A stretch of 64,000 nt of DNA from Ephemerocybe angulata (GCA_013368325.1 JAACJK010000109.1:186001-250000), one strand, 5' to 3'; counted from the first letter of the stretch, positions 1 to 11,877 are shown. The notes: generated from the letters alone by a model not told the origin. Numbers and translations are program-made.

Positions 1-182
1 ATAAGATGCCTAAGGGGGTCCTGCTTATCCAGCTCCTCATCGAGGATCAGCTCAGCCATGGTCTCGCTGGGGGTCTGTTCCAGCTGCATCGCGGTATCGG
101 CGCGTCCCGATAACAGTTTAGCGAGCTTGCGGAGGGCACGAGGTGATGAAGGTGGAGCGTTCGAGAGTCTTTTTTTCGGGAA
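1..182 (-). CDS. Partial unidentified protein, exon running off the left edge
   Basis: An open minus-strand frame runs from a plausible 3' splice site (CAG, preceded by a branch-like GCTAAC) near 183-185 to the left edge. The peptide contains RALRKLAKLLSGRAD and ETMAELILDEELDKQDPL, which has the composition of a real helical protein rather than an antisense shadow. An internal ATG sits at 59 and another slightly upstream, but the frame stays open above both. I could not fix the first exon, which would lie between about 200 and 430. The gene would be head-to-head with the CBM48 gene at 531. I do not recognise the family. Only the presence of a coding exon is inferred, not a function. Confidence 0.35.
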
Positions 183-530
183 CTGTGGTCCTGGTTAGCG
201 CCGTGAGCCTTGAGGATTGGTGGCTGCGAGCCTCGAGGCGCTGAAGCGATGCGATATGTGAAATTTGTTATCAATTGTCTGGCGGGCCCGAAATGAACGT
301 GTTTCGAGTGCGTTTCGCGATGCCGTGTGTGAAGAGTCGGAGGAGGAACGAGGCAGATGTATTCAGAACGGACTTGAGGAGGAAGCGAAGACAGCTGACA
401 TGCTCCCACTGTGTTCGCCGTAAACATGTACAACGCCAGTCGTTAATAAACCCGGCTGTCCCTGTCCGACCTATCCACAACTGCCCCACCACTTCCCCCT
501 CTCCCGACAAGTCCAAACTCGCTGGCTGAG
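183..530. other. Intergenic/promoter region between divergent genes
   Basis: This stretch lies between the partial minus-strand exon and the CBM48 gene. It probably holds the 5' exon of the left gene plus a shared promoter. Open frames exist on both strands, but none resembles a known protein. Confidence 0.4.
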
Positions 531-1790
531 ATGGCTTCTAACGACCTCTACGAAATGCGCTTCGAGTGGTGCGCACTAGAGCCTCCATTTCAAATCCTAA
601 TTGCTAATTCGTTGACCCTATCAGGCCTCACCGGGAGCCTAGCACCGTCCTCGTCACCGGCACTTTCGATCAGGTATGATGCCAATGATCACTGCAAATT
701 CGAGGGGCTTGATCTCACCATCTCGCTGTCGACTTAGTGGTCGCGCTCCGTCAAGCTCACCAAGACCGACACCGGCTTTGTAGGCTCCGTGCAAGTTCCG
801 TGGGCGGAGAAGGTCAAATACAAGTTCATCGTTGACGGCCGCTGGTACACCCAGGCGGGCCAGCCGACCGAGACAGACCCTGGAGGATATGTCAACAACA
901 TCTACTTCACTCCTCCCAAGCCCCTCATCCTCGCCGCCCCGCCAGCCGAAGAGCTCAACGGCAATGCTACACACGAGGAGGCGGCCGCGACACCGGAAGA
1001 GCCCGTCGAATCGCCCCCCACCGTCCCCGAAGAGCCTCCGAAGAAGCAGCCCGACATTGCTGAGCAGCCGGCCCGCTCCACTGGCAGGAGAATGTCGATT
1101 CCCATCGTCCCAGTGAACGCCGTCGAGCACAACACCATTGGATCAACAACACTCCCTCCCCCGGTCCCCGACTACGTTCTCCCTCCACCACCACCCAGGG
1201 CCCGCAGCGCGAGCCCACCCCCGCCGGAGAGCAAGAAGGTGGTCGCGACGCAAGAGGTTACCCCTGAGCCCGAACCCGCCAAGCTCCATGAGGTCGAGGT
1301 CGAGATCACCACACCCGAGCCCGTAATTGCTGTAGCTCCGGAAGTGCCTATTGAGGAGCGGAAGCAGGAGGCGGAAGCACATATCCCTGTGGACGATGGC
1401 AAGCCCGTCCCTGAGCCGGTGCACGAGCCAAAGGAGGTTGAGGAGATCGTCGCACCAGAGCCAGTTCCTGAAGTGACCCCCACACCGTCCATTGCAATTT
1501 CGAAACCTGAGGAGCAGGCTGAAGAGAAGTCCGAGAAGAAGGAGAAGCCCATCACGTCCTCGCTCCCGACTCCCCCGGCGTCGCCTAGCCCGAAGAAGAG
1601 TTTCTTCCATCGACGCTCGTCTTCAACTTCACACTCGTCTTCATCCCTCCCCACTCCGAGCGGCTCGCCCTCCTCTTCCCGTTTCGGCACAGAAAAATCT
1701 CGTAAGAAGAAGCTGTCGCTCATTGGAAAGATCAAGGAGATATTTCATCACGATCATAAGGACAAGGAAGTGGAGAAAGTGGCGAAGTAA
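531..1790 (+). CDS. CBM48 (AMPK-beta-type glycogen-binding) domain protein with long disordered tail
   Basis: Three exons are supported: 531-568, 625-673 and 738-1790, with introns 569-624 and 674-737. They join in frame to a 379-residue protein. Residues about 8-95 form an AMPK1_CBM/CBM48 fold: an MRFEW start, VLVTGTFDQWSRSVKL, then KVKYKFIVDGRW and the closing DPGGYVNNIYF, including the tryptophans that contact glucan. The remaining ~280 residues are rich in Pro, Glu and Ser with many PEP and EEP repeats. They end in a Ser-rich stretch and a basic tail (KSRKKKLSLIGKIKEIFHH). No kinase-interaction or catalytic domain is present. The arrangement resembles yeast Crp1/Mdg1 (a cruciform-DNA-binding and signalling pair with an N-terminal CBM48) rather than a true AMPK beta subunit. 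That resemblance is by architecture only, and glucan binding is inferred. Confidence 0.85.
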
Positions 1791-2126
1791 GATCCTCGTT
1801 CTTCTGTTCCTGGTCATCTGGTCCACACAAACAGCCCATCTCCCACTCTTCACGCACTCCCATGACATACTCCACTCGGTTTACGACACATAGACGATTC
1901 CCTCTCCTGCTCGGATCTCCGGATAACGACTCGCAAAAATTGGATTGACGAACACACACATAGACGTATTTCTCTTCCCTTGGCCTCCTTCCCCTTGTTG
2001 TACACATCTTTTATCTTTCTTGGGTTGATCTTCCTACCCCTTTGTATCCCTACGTTTTGGTTCCGGCATATCTGGCATTGCTCGTCCTTCCCTTCCTTTC
2101 CTTCCACAAGTACCCCATAGTCGCTT
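1791..2126. other. Convergent 3' region between CBM48 gene and HBS1
   Basis: This is a pyrimidine-rich stretch between two convergent stop codons. It should hold both 3' UTRs and polyadenylation sites. I see no supported gene. Confidence 0.5.
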
Positions 2127-5100
2127 TCAATTGATGATTTCCAACACGATACCTTGAAAGCAAAGTCAGCTTTCCCTGTCTCATTTACCAGTACTTGGTG
2201 CAAAATACCTGCAGCAATCGTCTCTCCTCCGCGCCTGATGAGGATTCTGCCCATATCCTTGTTCACGCTGAACGGTTCCATTGGGATACCCCGAATAACG
2301 CTCGGAGCTCCAGACACTGCCGTTGACCTTAACGTGAGCTGCAGCTCAGCTGATGTGCCCTTCGTGATGACACGCGGATTAGCTTTAATTACAGAGCCGT
2401 TTGCTCTGTCCAAAGTGGCTAAGAGCTTCGTGGCGGTGGCTGGTACGTCGCGCGAGTGATGATACACTTCAATCTAAATGAAAAGGTGAATAAGAGACGT
2501 CCTGGTATTTTTGTTCTCGGTGGATGGAAAGGGAGCACGTACGGAGGAGCCGGAGGTGATGGGTACTTGGATATCGAATACGATGATGCGCGCGATGAAG
2601 GATGTAGCGAGCGGTACGAGGTCCGTTGGTGGGCAGAGTACGCTACCAATGATGAGGTTTACAGGGTCGATGGAGGTGAGCTGGATATTGACGTTAGACC
2701 CGGCTGCTGCCCACGACGCAGTTTCTTCGTCGACTTCGATGGCTGTTCGATGATAAGAAAGATTAGTTAGATATACCTTCGTGAAGGTGTGACTGCAAGT
2801 ATAACTGACATTTCACAACACAGGTTTCATCTCCTGGAAGGACCCTCAACTTCTCCCCGACTTGCACTACGCCTGTGATGATCCTTCCGCTCACAGCCGC
2901 GCCCTGCCCTTGACCTTTAAACACGTTCGCGATGGGGAATCGAAGGGGCGAATAGATATCTCGCGTCGGGGGCTCCAGCGAGTCGAGTAAATCCACGAGC
3001 GTAGGTCCCGAATACCACTGACGCAGCTCTGTAGCTTCAGCCCCGTCCCGAGAGAGCAGGTTGATGCCCGCCATCGCACCGACGGGGATGAAAGAGACTT
3101 TGGAGGAATGGAACCCAGATTGTACAAGGAAAGGCTTCATCAAGGCCACGATTTCGTCGAAGCGGGCTTTGCTCCACGACACCTATAAGTCGAAGGCGAG
3201 TGAGTACGTGGCTTCCGGAATGAAACAAGAGACGCACAGTATCGAGCTTGTTCACAGCAACGATGACTTGAGACACACCCAAACTGCGCACTAGCAAAAG
3301 ATGCTCCCTCGTCTGTCCACCTCTCTCGAAGCCAGACTCGAATTCGCCAACCGTAGAGTCGATGACAAGAACTGCACAATCCGCCTGGGACGCGCCAGAG
3401 ATCATATTGGGAACGAAATCCTTGTGTCCCGGAGCATCCAGAACTGTAATCTGCCTGTGAGGAGTTGACATGGTTTGGAGCGCAATGTCCATCGTAATTC
3501 CTCTACGTCGGCGAAAATTAAGCGCCCAGACTGCCATTGGGGCAACGCGAACACGTACCTTTCTCGCTCCTCAAGGGTTCCATCCAGCCCCCAAGCCCAG
3601 AGGAAGCTGCTCTTACCTGCGTTACTACTACCTTTTTCGTTTGCTCGTCTTGTCTTCTCATCAAGCCGACCGAGGTCATAGAGCAAACGCCCCATAAGCG
3701 TAGACTTCCCGGCGTCAACATGGCCTATGACTACCGTGAGCCCAACCACTGCCATATTGAGAGAAGACCTTGACGTACCGATCACCACAATGCTCACACC
3801 CTTCTTATCATCCTTACCCACCGCCTCAATCGCTTTCCTCGCTTCCTCTACCAACTTTTCTCTCGCCATACTCAACTTCGGGGGTGGCTCTTCCACGAAA
3901 GGCTCCACCTTCGCCTCCAAGTTCATCCCAGCGATGTCAAGTTGCTGCATGTCGACAGTCTTCTGCCTCACAGGCGTCGAGGCACCAGAAGCCTGTTTGC
4001 TGCCCCCAGGAATTTTCTTCTTCGCCTGCGTTTTGGGAGCTTGCGCGGCCAACCTCGCGGCCTTTTCTTTCTCTTTTGCAGCTGGAATAGAAATTGACAA
4101 TATAAGTACAAGTGATCCAAGAATAAACCCCGATAAATAAAGAGATGAAGAAGTAGCGAAGGAGTGGGTGGAAGAGCCGCCATGTCATCTATTGCCCTGT
4201 AGCTGTTGCCGTCGATCGGGAGGTGGCAGAACCTGTCTTTCGAAGACCCGTCCCCTGGCGCGCCTGCATCACGATGTCGTCTGGGCTTGGACTGTCGAAA
4301 GCGAAGGTCTTGCTTGCGCCGCTGCTGGAACTCGGGGGAGGAACTGCCTTCTTCTTCCGATGCCTATGCGGATGGCTATCGACAGTGTCAACAGAAACCA
4401 CCGAGTTCCTCGAACTGCCCGGTGCTTTCGACGTCGATCCACCCTTCTCGCTAAATGGCTTGTTGAAGTCCGGCCCAATCCAACTCGGTTCCGTCTGTGC
4501 ACCTTCAGTGTGTGGATTTGCGTTGTCTACCAGGAGCGACGCGAATGCTGAGGGTGACGCACGAGCATGAACAGGGCTCGGCTGGAAGATTGGTAGAACT
4601 GGTGGCGCGATTTCCGGTTCGGGAAGCGCGGGAGGTGACGGGGGCATCTGCGATCGTTCTTGGGCACGCTTCGCTTTCATCGCCAACTTCGAGGTCTTGG
4701 GCGCGGAGGGCGACTTCACAGGGGAAGAAATCTGCTTTGGGGGAGCGCTGCCAGGGGGTTGGAGGGGAACGACATTGAGCCTTGGGATGACGTTTGATCG
4801 AGTAGGGTCGGTCAGGCTGTAGAGCGTTTGGTAGGACGTGGTTATCGCTGTCGTCACAGAGGAACCATTTGCGATGGGCGTAAGGTATTCTGTTGTAGGT
4901 TCCGGGAGCTTCGGGCCTCGGCTAGCGTCGACTTTCTGCTGGGCCAGAAGGGCAAGTTTCGACATTGGTTTGACCGTCGAGGAGGTCTTGTGTGAGGACA
5001 GGGTCTTGTTTGATGATACAGAAGAAGCGCTCGAAGCACTGGAGGATAGACGACTGAGGTGTGTTGGGGGTTTGGAGGGCTGCTTCGTCGGGCTGGGGGT

Positions 5101-6580
5101 CCTTCGCTGGAGAGCCTGCGCACTTTGCATGGGCGTTTCTCTAACGCGCTTGGGGGTGTCCGTCTTGTCTATTTCTTCAAGGCGCAGAGCATTCTCAATA
5201 GCCTTCCGGACGATTGAAGACGAAACCGAGCTTCCTTGGTCAGACGCATCAGGCACAGGGGGCAGATCCTTGGAGATTGCAGACCCTGGTGTACTCGACA
5301 GTCCAATTCGGGACTCTGCAGAGGGACGAAGCACAGAGAAAGTTTGGGTAGTTCCCGAGGTAGACGTGCCAGTCGATCGCGTGCTCTCACTCCGGTTACT
5401 GATAGCGCTTGCACGAGAACTTGCGAGTTTGGACAGCTTTGAAGGTGCCTTGGCGGAGGTTGGAGCGCGCACCGGGGGCTTGCTAGACTTCGACTGAAAG
5501 TCTGGGATGTCAGGAATGACTTCAATAGCGGGGACGGACTCTGTAGATTGCCTGGGGTCCCCGACACTACTCCGGGATAAAGTCGAGGGATTGGACGGAG
5601 GCACCTCATACAGTGACAGTCGTTGAACAGCAGAAGCCGATGGGGAGACGGGAATCGTACTAGGGTCCACGGATTGACTAGTCATGTCCCCCGCGAATTC
5701 AGATCTCGTCCTAGCTAAGGGCGTTTAATTAGGTCGGTTGTCTCAGTCCCCCATCGACCAGCAACTTACCAAGGTATTGGTCGACAGTGCTCTCGGGCTT
5801 TGTGAACATCGACTGCACTTCCGTCTTTTCTGTGCGCTCGGTGATCGTACTCAAGCGGTTGGGGTATATTATCTGCGGTTCGTTGAGGTCGAGATAGCCC
5901 CCCTCAGGTTGAGCTTGCATGATCTTGGGCATGCGAGACCATTGCTGTCCGTCGTCCGACCCTGCAGAATAGTTGGGATCGAGGTCTGCAGTAAAAGAAA
6001 TATAAGTCAGTAAGGACGACTTGAGATGAAAGCCTCGGTATCCAAGGATCTCAAAAATGCACCTTCTCATCGAGACATCGCAATGCACCGACATAGGCAA
6101 TGGCAGATAGAATGGAGGGGGGAGAACAGATTCCAAACTTCCGGAAAGCTCACCTTTCCGTTCCTGAGCAACTCGCTTCCGTTCGTGTTCGGCTGTTCCT
6201 AGGATGTAAATCAGGCGCTTCGCAAGCAGTATGAATTACTCACAAAAGGCCCATTCCACTGTCTGTTCAACATCGAAATACAGCTCCCAAAGGGCCTCTC
6301 GAATTGAGCGTTCTGACAGGTCTGCTATCATGGCATCGCCGATAACGGAGCGAACACTTTCAAATGCTTCGTTCATCTGAGCTAATGTAGTATAAGTTTG
6401 CTGGTAAACGGTGTTATGGCCAGGACATACCCTCCTGCTCCTCGGTGAGCTCATCACCTCCGTCGGACAGAGCGTCATCCTCGAGTTCAGCTTTCACTAG
6501 GTTCAGGTACTGATAACGCTGGTATTTCTATGGATCTCACCGTCAACGTCAAGATTCCTGATATCTCTATGGCGGGACAT
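2127..6580 (-). CDS. HBS1: HBS1 ribosome-rescue GTPase, with embedded SKI7-like exon
   Basis: This is an eRF3/EF1A-family GTPase that works with Dom34/Pelota to split stalled ribosomes in no-go and non-stop decay. The start at 6580 gives [12 protein letters not shown] and then an HBS1 N-terminal domain ([33 protein letters not shown]). A long Ser/Pro-rich exon (4233-5714) follows. The GTPase core then shows P-loop GHVDAGKST, an [12 protein letters not shown] switch I, DAPGHKDF and NKLD. Beta-barrel domains 2 and 3 end in [13 protein letters not shown]. The last intron (2153-2208) is needed to reach the stop at 2127-2129; reading through it gives a spurious extension. The large exon contains [10 protein letters not shown] and [18 protein letters not shown], conserved outside the GTPase. 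It is phase-neutral and has its own in-frame stop at 4189-4191 (see findings). The gene is head-to-head with RIM1 across 150 bp. Confidence 0.95.
4189..5714 (-). other. Candidate cassette / alternative terminal exon (SKI7-like) inside HBS1
   Basis: The acceptor at 5715-5716 and an optional donor at 4231-4232 bound a 1,482-nt phase 1-1 exon. Removing it joins the upstream exon ending ...VDQYL directly to [11 protein letters not shown] in frame. If the weak donor (ACAG|GTTCTG) is ignored, the exon runs to a TAG at 4189-4191. That would give an HBS1-N plus SKI7-like protein without the GTPase. The following intron (4082-4232, 151 nt) is about three times the local norm. The exon encodes a disordered Ser/Pro-rich protein with conserved islands, including PSAFASLL near its C-terminal third. 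Splice choice is inferred. Confidence 0.55.
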
Positions 6581-6730
6581 GGAAGGATATGTTGAAAGTG
6601 GGAGACGGAAAGTGATACAGGGGCCCCAGATTACAGCCATCAAAGCGGCCCCGAAACTAAACACGTACCAACACGGCGCTGTCCAGCGCCAACGGAAAGC
6701 GCGCGCAACCGTAATTCGAACATCAGCGAC

Positions 6731-7422
6731 ATGTTTTCTGCTCTTAGAACTTCCAGCTTGCGCGCTTCGTCTCTGAGGGTAATCTCCTTCCCCCAAATCT
6801 CTTCCGCTGACATGAACACGTTTTGCAGACTTTCTCCACCTCCGCGACCCGACGAGGCGACATCTCCAAGCTGACCCTAGTCGGCACCCTCGTCCGGGAG
6901 CCTGAGGTTCGCACAACCAAGTCTGAGAAGGAATTCATCCTGTAAGTTGTACCCCTGCATTACCTGTGCATATCTCTCATCCAAAGCAGGTACACTATTG
7001 CCACGAACAACCCAGCGGGGCCTCCAGGACCGGATGGAGGTTAGCCGGGCTCCAAGGCGCTGTATATTTACGCTAAATCGTTTTGCTTAGAGCGTGCGCC
7101 AACCTCCGCGACCTTCCATCGCGTCCTGTCTTTCCAAGAGCATGCGAATAAGTGGTTGAGGAATGTCAAGAAGGGATCCAGAGTGTATGTCGAGACAACC
7201 TTCGAAGTCCGTGAACCAGAAGAAGGTGCAGACCCCAGCACTCCCCGTGGACAGAGGCAGATCTTCTTGAAGCAGGGTGAGCTTCCAATTTGATATGATG
7301 CTCTTGGCTTTGCAACTGACGTCTTTATCCATGGAGACACTTTCCGTGTTGTCGCCCCGCCCCGCGTCCGAGAAAGTAGGGAGTCGGAAGAACACGAGCC
7401 TGAGGGTCATGAACGATTTTAG
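6731..7422 (+). CDS. RIM1: Mitochondrial single-stranded DNA-binding protein RIM1
   Basis: Five exons (6731-6778, 6829-6941, 6990-7039, 7091-7276, 7337-7422) sum to 483 nt and give 160 residues in frame. An Arg/Ser-rich start (MFSALRTSSLRASSLR) looks like a mitochondrial targeting sequence. It is followed by a bacterial-type SSB OB-fold: GDISKLTLVGTLVREPEVR, EFILYTIATNN, FHRVLSFQEHANKWL, KKGSRVYVET and DTFRVVAPP. The protein would coat single-stranded mtDNA during replication together with the mitochondrial polymerase and helicase. It is transcribed divergently from HBS1, with start codons 150 bp apart, so the two probably share a promoter. Length is slightly above yeast RIM1 because of an acidic C-terminal tail. 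Confidence 0.93.
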
Positions 7423-7654
7423 GCCATTTCTCACTACTTATTACTCCTATTGTTCTTTTAATATACCTCGCTCAGAGTGTCGCTGTATCTCCTAGACTAC
7501 TAATCTGTTCAGTTCAGCGTGGTTCATGGCCTCCGCGACGCGCACAATTTGGTTCAGCACAGTGTTATGGAGAGCGTGTTATGTAAGGCAGCGAATCTTT
7601 CAAGTTACCGGCTTGCTCAAACCTCTCCCCAACGCTCAACTCCCATCATACCCA

Positions 7655-10600
7655 ATGGTGGAAATCACAATTCGCAAGCGTCCCCGCTCTGAGGCCGTTG
7701 TAACTCAACGGAAGTTCTTTAAGAAAACCGCGAGGGGCAAAGTCATAAAGGGTACGCAACCCGGACAACCATTGACTTGCTGAATCCAATCTCTTCTTAT
7801 CCTTCACAGTCCTCAGGGAACGCTATCTACGAGACGACGTTGGGTGTGGGATCCAGAGCTGCCAGGAATGCACAGAGTCATGTACACCTCAGGCCAATCA
7901 TCTTGTCATGTCAGGGCCTGACCATGGTCTCTTTCCTGACGGGCACTTCCTGCTTCCCGACACCAACGTCTTTCTATCACAGGTACATTTCCAAGTCGTA
8001 CAGAACAACAGTATTCTTATACTTTAACGATGATTAGATGGACCTGCTTGAATCACCTCTATTCCGACCTCCGATTATACTGCTCCAAACTGTTATAGAA
8101 GAAGTTCGCCACAGATCTCTACCTCTCTATAATCGTCTGAAGGCGCTTATGGCAATGGACGAAAAGTCGATATGGGTGTTCTACAACGAGTATCGCTCGT
8201 AAGACTGCTCAATTTATTCTCCCTACTGCCTTCTAATCTATCGATTAGGGAAACGGCCGTGATCAGGGAGGAGAACGAGACGCCCAATGACAGAAATGAT
8301 CGAGGTGCAATTGGACCCTTTTTCTCCAGTAACCGCTATAACTTTGTTTAGGTATTCGCAAGGCTGCTGCATGGTACACCACCCACTTAAATACAAACGT
8401 CCGGGGGAAAGCACCGAAGAAGCCTCCCACAATTGTCTTGCTCACTGAAGACGCCGCCAACAGGCAGAAGGCCGAAAAGGATGGTCTCGTCACTCTCTCG
8501 GTCAGGAAGTACGTTGAGGCCATGAACGATGCCTCCCAGCTCCTCGATCTGCTCGCGTCGGAATCAGAGGAGATTGAGCCAACGAGAGCCGCTTCAGGAA
8601 AGCAGTTCCTTTACGATGAGGTGCGAAAGATTCTTCTCCTCCCTCCATTTGTGCCCTAAATCCATTTTTCTCTAGTATCTTCCTTCAGCGACACTCATCG
8701 GAGGAGTAAAAGCTGGGCAACTGCACCAAGGACACTTTAACGCCAACCAATACAACTATCTCGAGGGCAGCGTGTCCGTCCCTGCCTTTTCAAAGCCTGT
8801 GCTCCTTATAGGCCGTGAAAACATGAACCGAGCGACAAACGGAGACATCGTCGTCGTCGAAGTATTCCCCGAGGACGAGTGGAAGGCCCCCGCAGATGAG
8901 GTCGTGGACCAGGACTGTAAGTATTCTTAAAACCGTACACGTTCTCGGTACCGACCTCGTTTCTAGCAACTCTGAAGAATGATGACGTTGAGTCCGGCGA
9001 CGAAGACGACGGCGAGGATCTCGTGGCACGAGTGGAATCAAAGGTCGTTGAATACGAAAAGCGGGACGCCGAAAAGCAACCTACGGGCAAAGTGGTTGGT
9101 GTCATCAAGCGTCTCTGGCGCCCGTAAGTACCCATTTAGCGCTCAACGCATTCTCGACACTGACTTGGTAATCCATGTAGGTACGTGTGCCATATCGACA
9201 GCACGTCTCTCACTTCGTCCAACGCGACGTCGCTATCCGTCCAAACTGTCTTCGCCACTCCCGTGTCTCGTCTTCTTCCTCGAATCAGGATGCGGACCCG
9301 ACAAGCGCCTTCATTGATAGGGCAGAAAATTCTTGTTTCCATCGACCGCTGGGACGTCACATCTCGGTATCCTGAAGGCCATTTCGTCCGTGCACTTGGC
9401 AAGGTCGAGAGCAAGGAAGCTGAACAAGAGAGCTTGTTGCTTGAGTTCGACGTTCCTTATCGACCGTTCGGCAAGGCGATCCTCGACTGTTTGCCCAAGG
9501 AGGGAGAGCAGTGGGTCGTACCCCAAAAATCTGATGCAAGCCCAGAATGGAGGGACAGGCAGGATCTGCGAGACCTCAATATCTGCAGTATCGATCCCCC
9601 TGGCTGTCAGGATATTGACGATGCACTGCATGCTCGACTACTTCCCAATGGCAACATTGAAGCTGGTGTTCGTGAGTCTTCTGCCAACATAGTATTCCGT
9701 GATCGTCCACTAAGGACTTGTGTAGACATTGCTGATGTGTCCCACTTCGTGCACGCCGACACTCCCATGGATAATGAGGCTGCCTCAAGAGGAACTACAG
9801 TCTACCTTGTCGACAAGCGGATAGACATGTTGCCAGCTCTTCTCGGGACGAACCTGTGCTCTCTCCGCCCATTTGTCGAACGTTTGGCTTTCTCTGCCAT
9901 CTGGGTATGCGCCGCCGACGTGTACTTCGTTTCTTTCTCTAACAACTTTGCAGGAAATGACGCCCGATGCGGATATCGTTAATGTTCGCTTCACCAAATC
10001 GGTCATTGCGTCCAAGGCTGCATTCACCTACGAAGAGGCGCAGATTCGGAAGGACGACGCGTGAGTTAATGCGTTCATGATCCCTTGTGTACACTGTTGT
10101 GACACCCTTGAACGACAGTAACCAGAAGGATGCTCTCACTGAAGGCATCCGACTCCTGAACACTATCGCTATCAAGTTGAAAGCCAAGCGTATGGCCGCT
10201 GGTGCACTGAATCTTGCTTCACCTGAAGTCAAGATCCACTTGGACAGCTCAGAGTCCTCAGACCCTATCGACGTGGAGCAGAAAGAGATGCGTGAAACGA
10301 ACAGTCTCGTTGAGGAGTTCATGTTACTCGCCAACATCAGCGTGGCTCAGAAGATTCAAGAAACATTCCCTCAGACTGCAGTGCTACGGTCAGGAACAGT
10401 TCACTCGGGTCACTTCAGCCAGTACTAAAACAGACATCTGTAGTCGTCACATGCCCCCTCCGAAGACCAACTTCGAGAAGCTTCAGGACATCCTGATGAA
10501 GCGGAAGGGTTTGGCCCTCGATGTCTCTAGCTCAGGGGCGCTGGCAGCATCTCTGGACAAGTGTCTCGACCCTACAGAGCCCGCGTTCAACACCCTTGTC

Positions 10601-11340
10601 AGGATTATGGCCACACGATGCATGTTGTCTGCTGAGTATTTCTGCTCTGGCAGTGTTGCTCGGGACACTTTTGGCCATTATGGTCTCGCAAGCCCCATCT
10701 ACACCCATTTCACAAGTCCGATTCGTCGGTATGCTGGTCAGTGGTTCGCTACCTTTCTTGCAGCTTTTGGTTTAATTAGACCCCTTCTAGATGTTCTTGC
10801 CCACAGACAACTCTCCGCCGCGATTGGCTACTCACCGCTTCACCCGTCTTTGCATTCAAAGCCTCACGTCGAGCGCATCCTTGGCGTCGTGAACAAGAGA
10901 CATCGGATGGCCCAGATGGCGGGTCGTGCCAGTGTTGAGTTCTACGTCGGCCTTGCCCTCAAGGGCAGAGAGGAGCGCGTGCAAAAGTCTGGCGCTGGTG
11001 CAGTAACTGAAGAGGCCTTTGTGATTCGGACATTCCGGAATGGACTTGGCGTCTTCGTTTCTTCGTGCGTACGATGCATTGGAGGATGGAAGGGACCTAC
11101 TGACGATAGTCTTGTTATTTTAGGCTCGGAATCGAGGGCTTGGTCATGTTCAAGAAGGACCTGCAATTCGACGCGGAGAACTACACCCTCTCAATCCCCA
11201 AACCAGGGTCGGCGGACCTTGTTGCCATCTCCGTGTTCGACAAAGTTACTGTCAGGATTGAGGTTGAAAAGGACAAAAATACGCAGCGTGGGCGAGTCAA
11301 GATGACCCTTCTCAGCCCTGTAGATTCCAAAGACATGTGA
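7655..11340 (+). CDS. DIS3: Exosome exoribonuclease/endonuclease DIS3 (RRP44)
   Basis: This is the catalytic subunit of the nuclear and cytoplasmic RNA exosome. The chosen start gives [17 protein letters not shown] Cys-rich CR3-type motif (CGIQSCQEC) is followed by the PIN domain with [10 protein letters not shown]. Two cold-shock OB domains come next, then the RNB domain with the 3'-5' exonuclease acidic cluster [15 protein letters not shown] and [15 protein letters not shown]. The S1 domain closes the protein, which ends [14 protein letters not shown]. Numerous introns of about 50-60 nt are needed. Two of them restore [13 protein letters not shown] near 10395-10445 and [15 protein letters not shown] near 10739-10791. 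Both the endonuclease (PIN) and exonuclease (RNB) acidic residues appear intact. It lies two genes from HBS1/SKI7, whose SKI7 form would recruit the exosome. Confidence 0.95.
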
Positions 11341-11877
11341 AGTAGTTCACATATTGCAGCCACATAGATTAGCGCTTCCAAAATGGGGGTTAATGAATGC
11401 AGCAGTCCGTCTCGGCATACGCTCCTACTCTTCATGGCGGAATGTGGGGGATTCAACGTATTCAAGCCGGCTTTGGTCGTAGTCATTCGTTTGCTCAGCG
11501 TGCCACTCCTGAGTACGCCAGGGCAGGAGGTTAGTTGTTTGGTACAGAAGGCTGAAGCACAAGAAGCCACCCACAGCCGTATTGTCGTGCCGGGCGCTAG
11601 GTTGGATGACTGACTCCGGGGGAAGGGTGGGTTGGAAAGTTTGGCTCTCCCTTCTCTGCTTCGCCAGGTAATCTCGGACAGTGGTCGACACGAGCTAGGT
11701 CAGGTTCAGATAGTCAATACGACGCATGTCTGGGGACTTTAAAATAAGCATCGGCCCTCACATTATGGTCTTCTTGAGAAGAACCCGAGTAACAAGCTGC
11801 GATCGCTATTGGGCAGCATGCAGCATTCTGGAAGGAAATAAAGGGGGGATTGAGATATTTATAAATGCGGGAGGGGT
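11341..11877. other. Convergent intergenic region, no supported gene
   Basis: This lies between the stop codons of DIS3 and the YBR137W-like gene. A minus-strand open frame of 88 codons begins with GTG and a plus-strand frame of 76 codons begins with ATG. Neither matches a family I know. UTRs are expected here. Confidence 0.4.

Noticed and set aside
47..433. Minus-strand 128-codon frame at the left edge
   Set aside because: It is in a different frame from the helical, coding-like peptide nearer the edge, and its composition is low-complexity His/Pro/Arg with no domain.
1172..1735. Minus-strand 187-codon frame opposite the CBM48 gene
   Set aside because: A mirror of the Pro/Glu/Ser-rich tail; Gly/Ser-rich product with no domain.
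1850..2467. C-terminal extension of HBS1 by reading through to 1850
   Set aside because: Splicing intron 2153-2208 gives the conserved ending TIAAGIVLEI and an immediate stop; the extension is intron plus UTR translated.
4838..5497. Plus-strand 219-codon frame opposite the HBS1/SKI7 exon
   Set aside because: It is antisense to a Ser/Pro-rich coding exon whose codon use keeps the other strand open. No domain.
11425..11691. Minus-strand 88-codon open frame between DIS3 and the YBR137W-like gene
   Set aside because: It begins at GTG, has no upstream ATG exon that I can support, and shows no known motif. It lies where two 3' UTRs should be.
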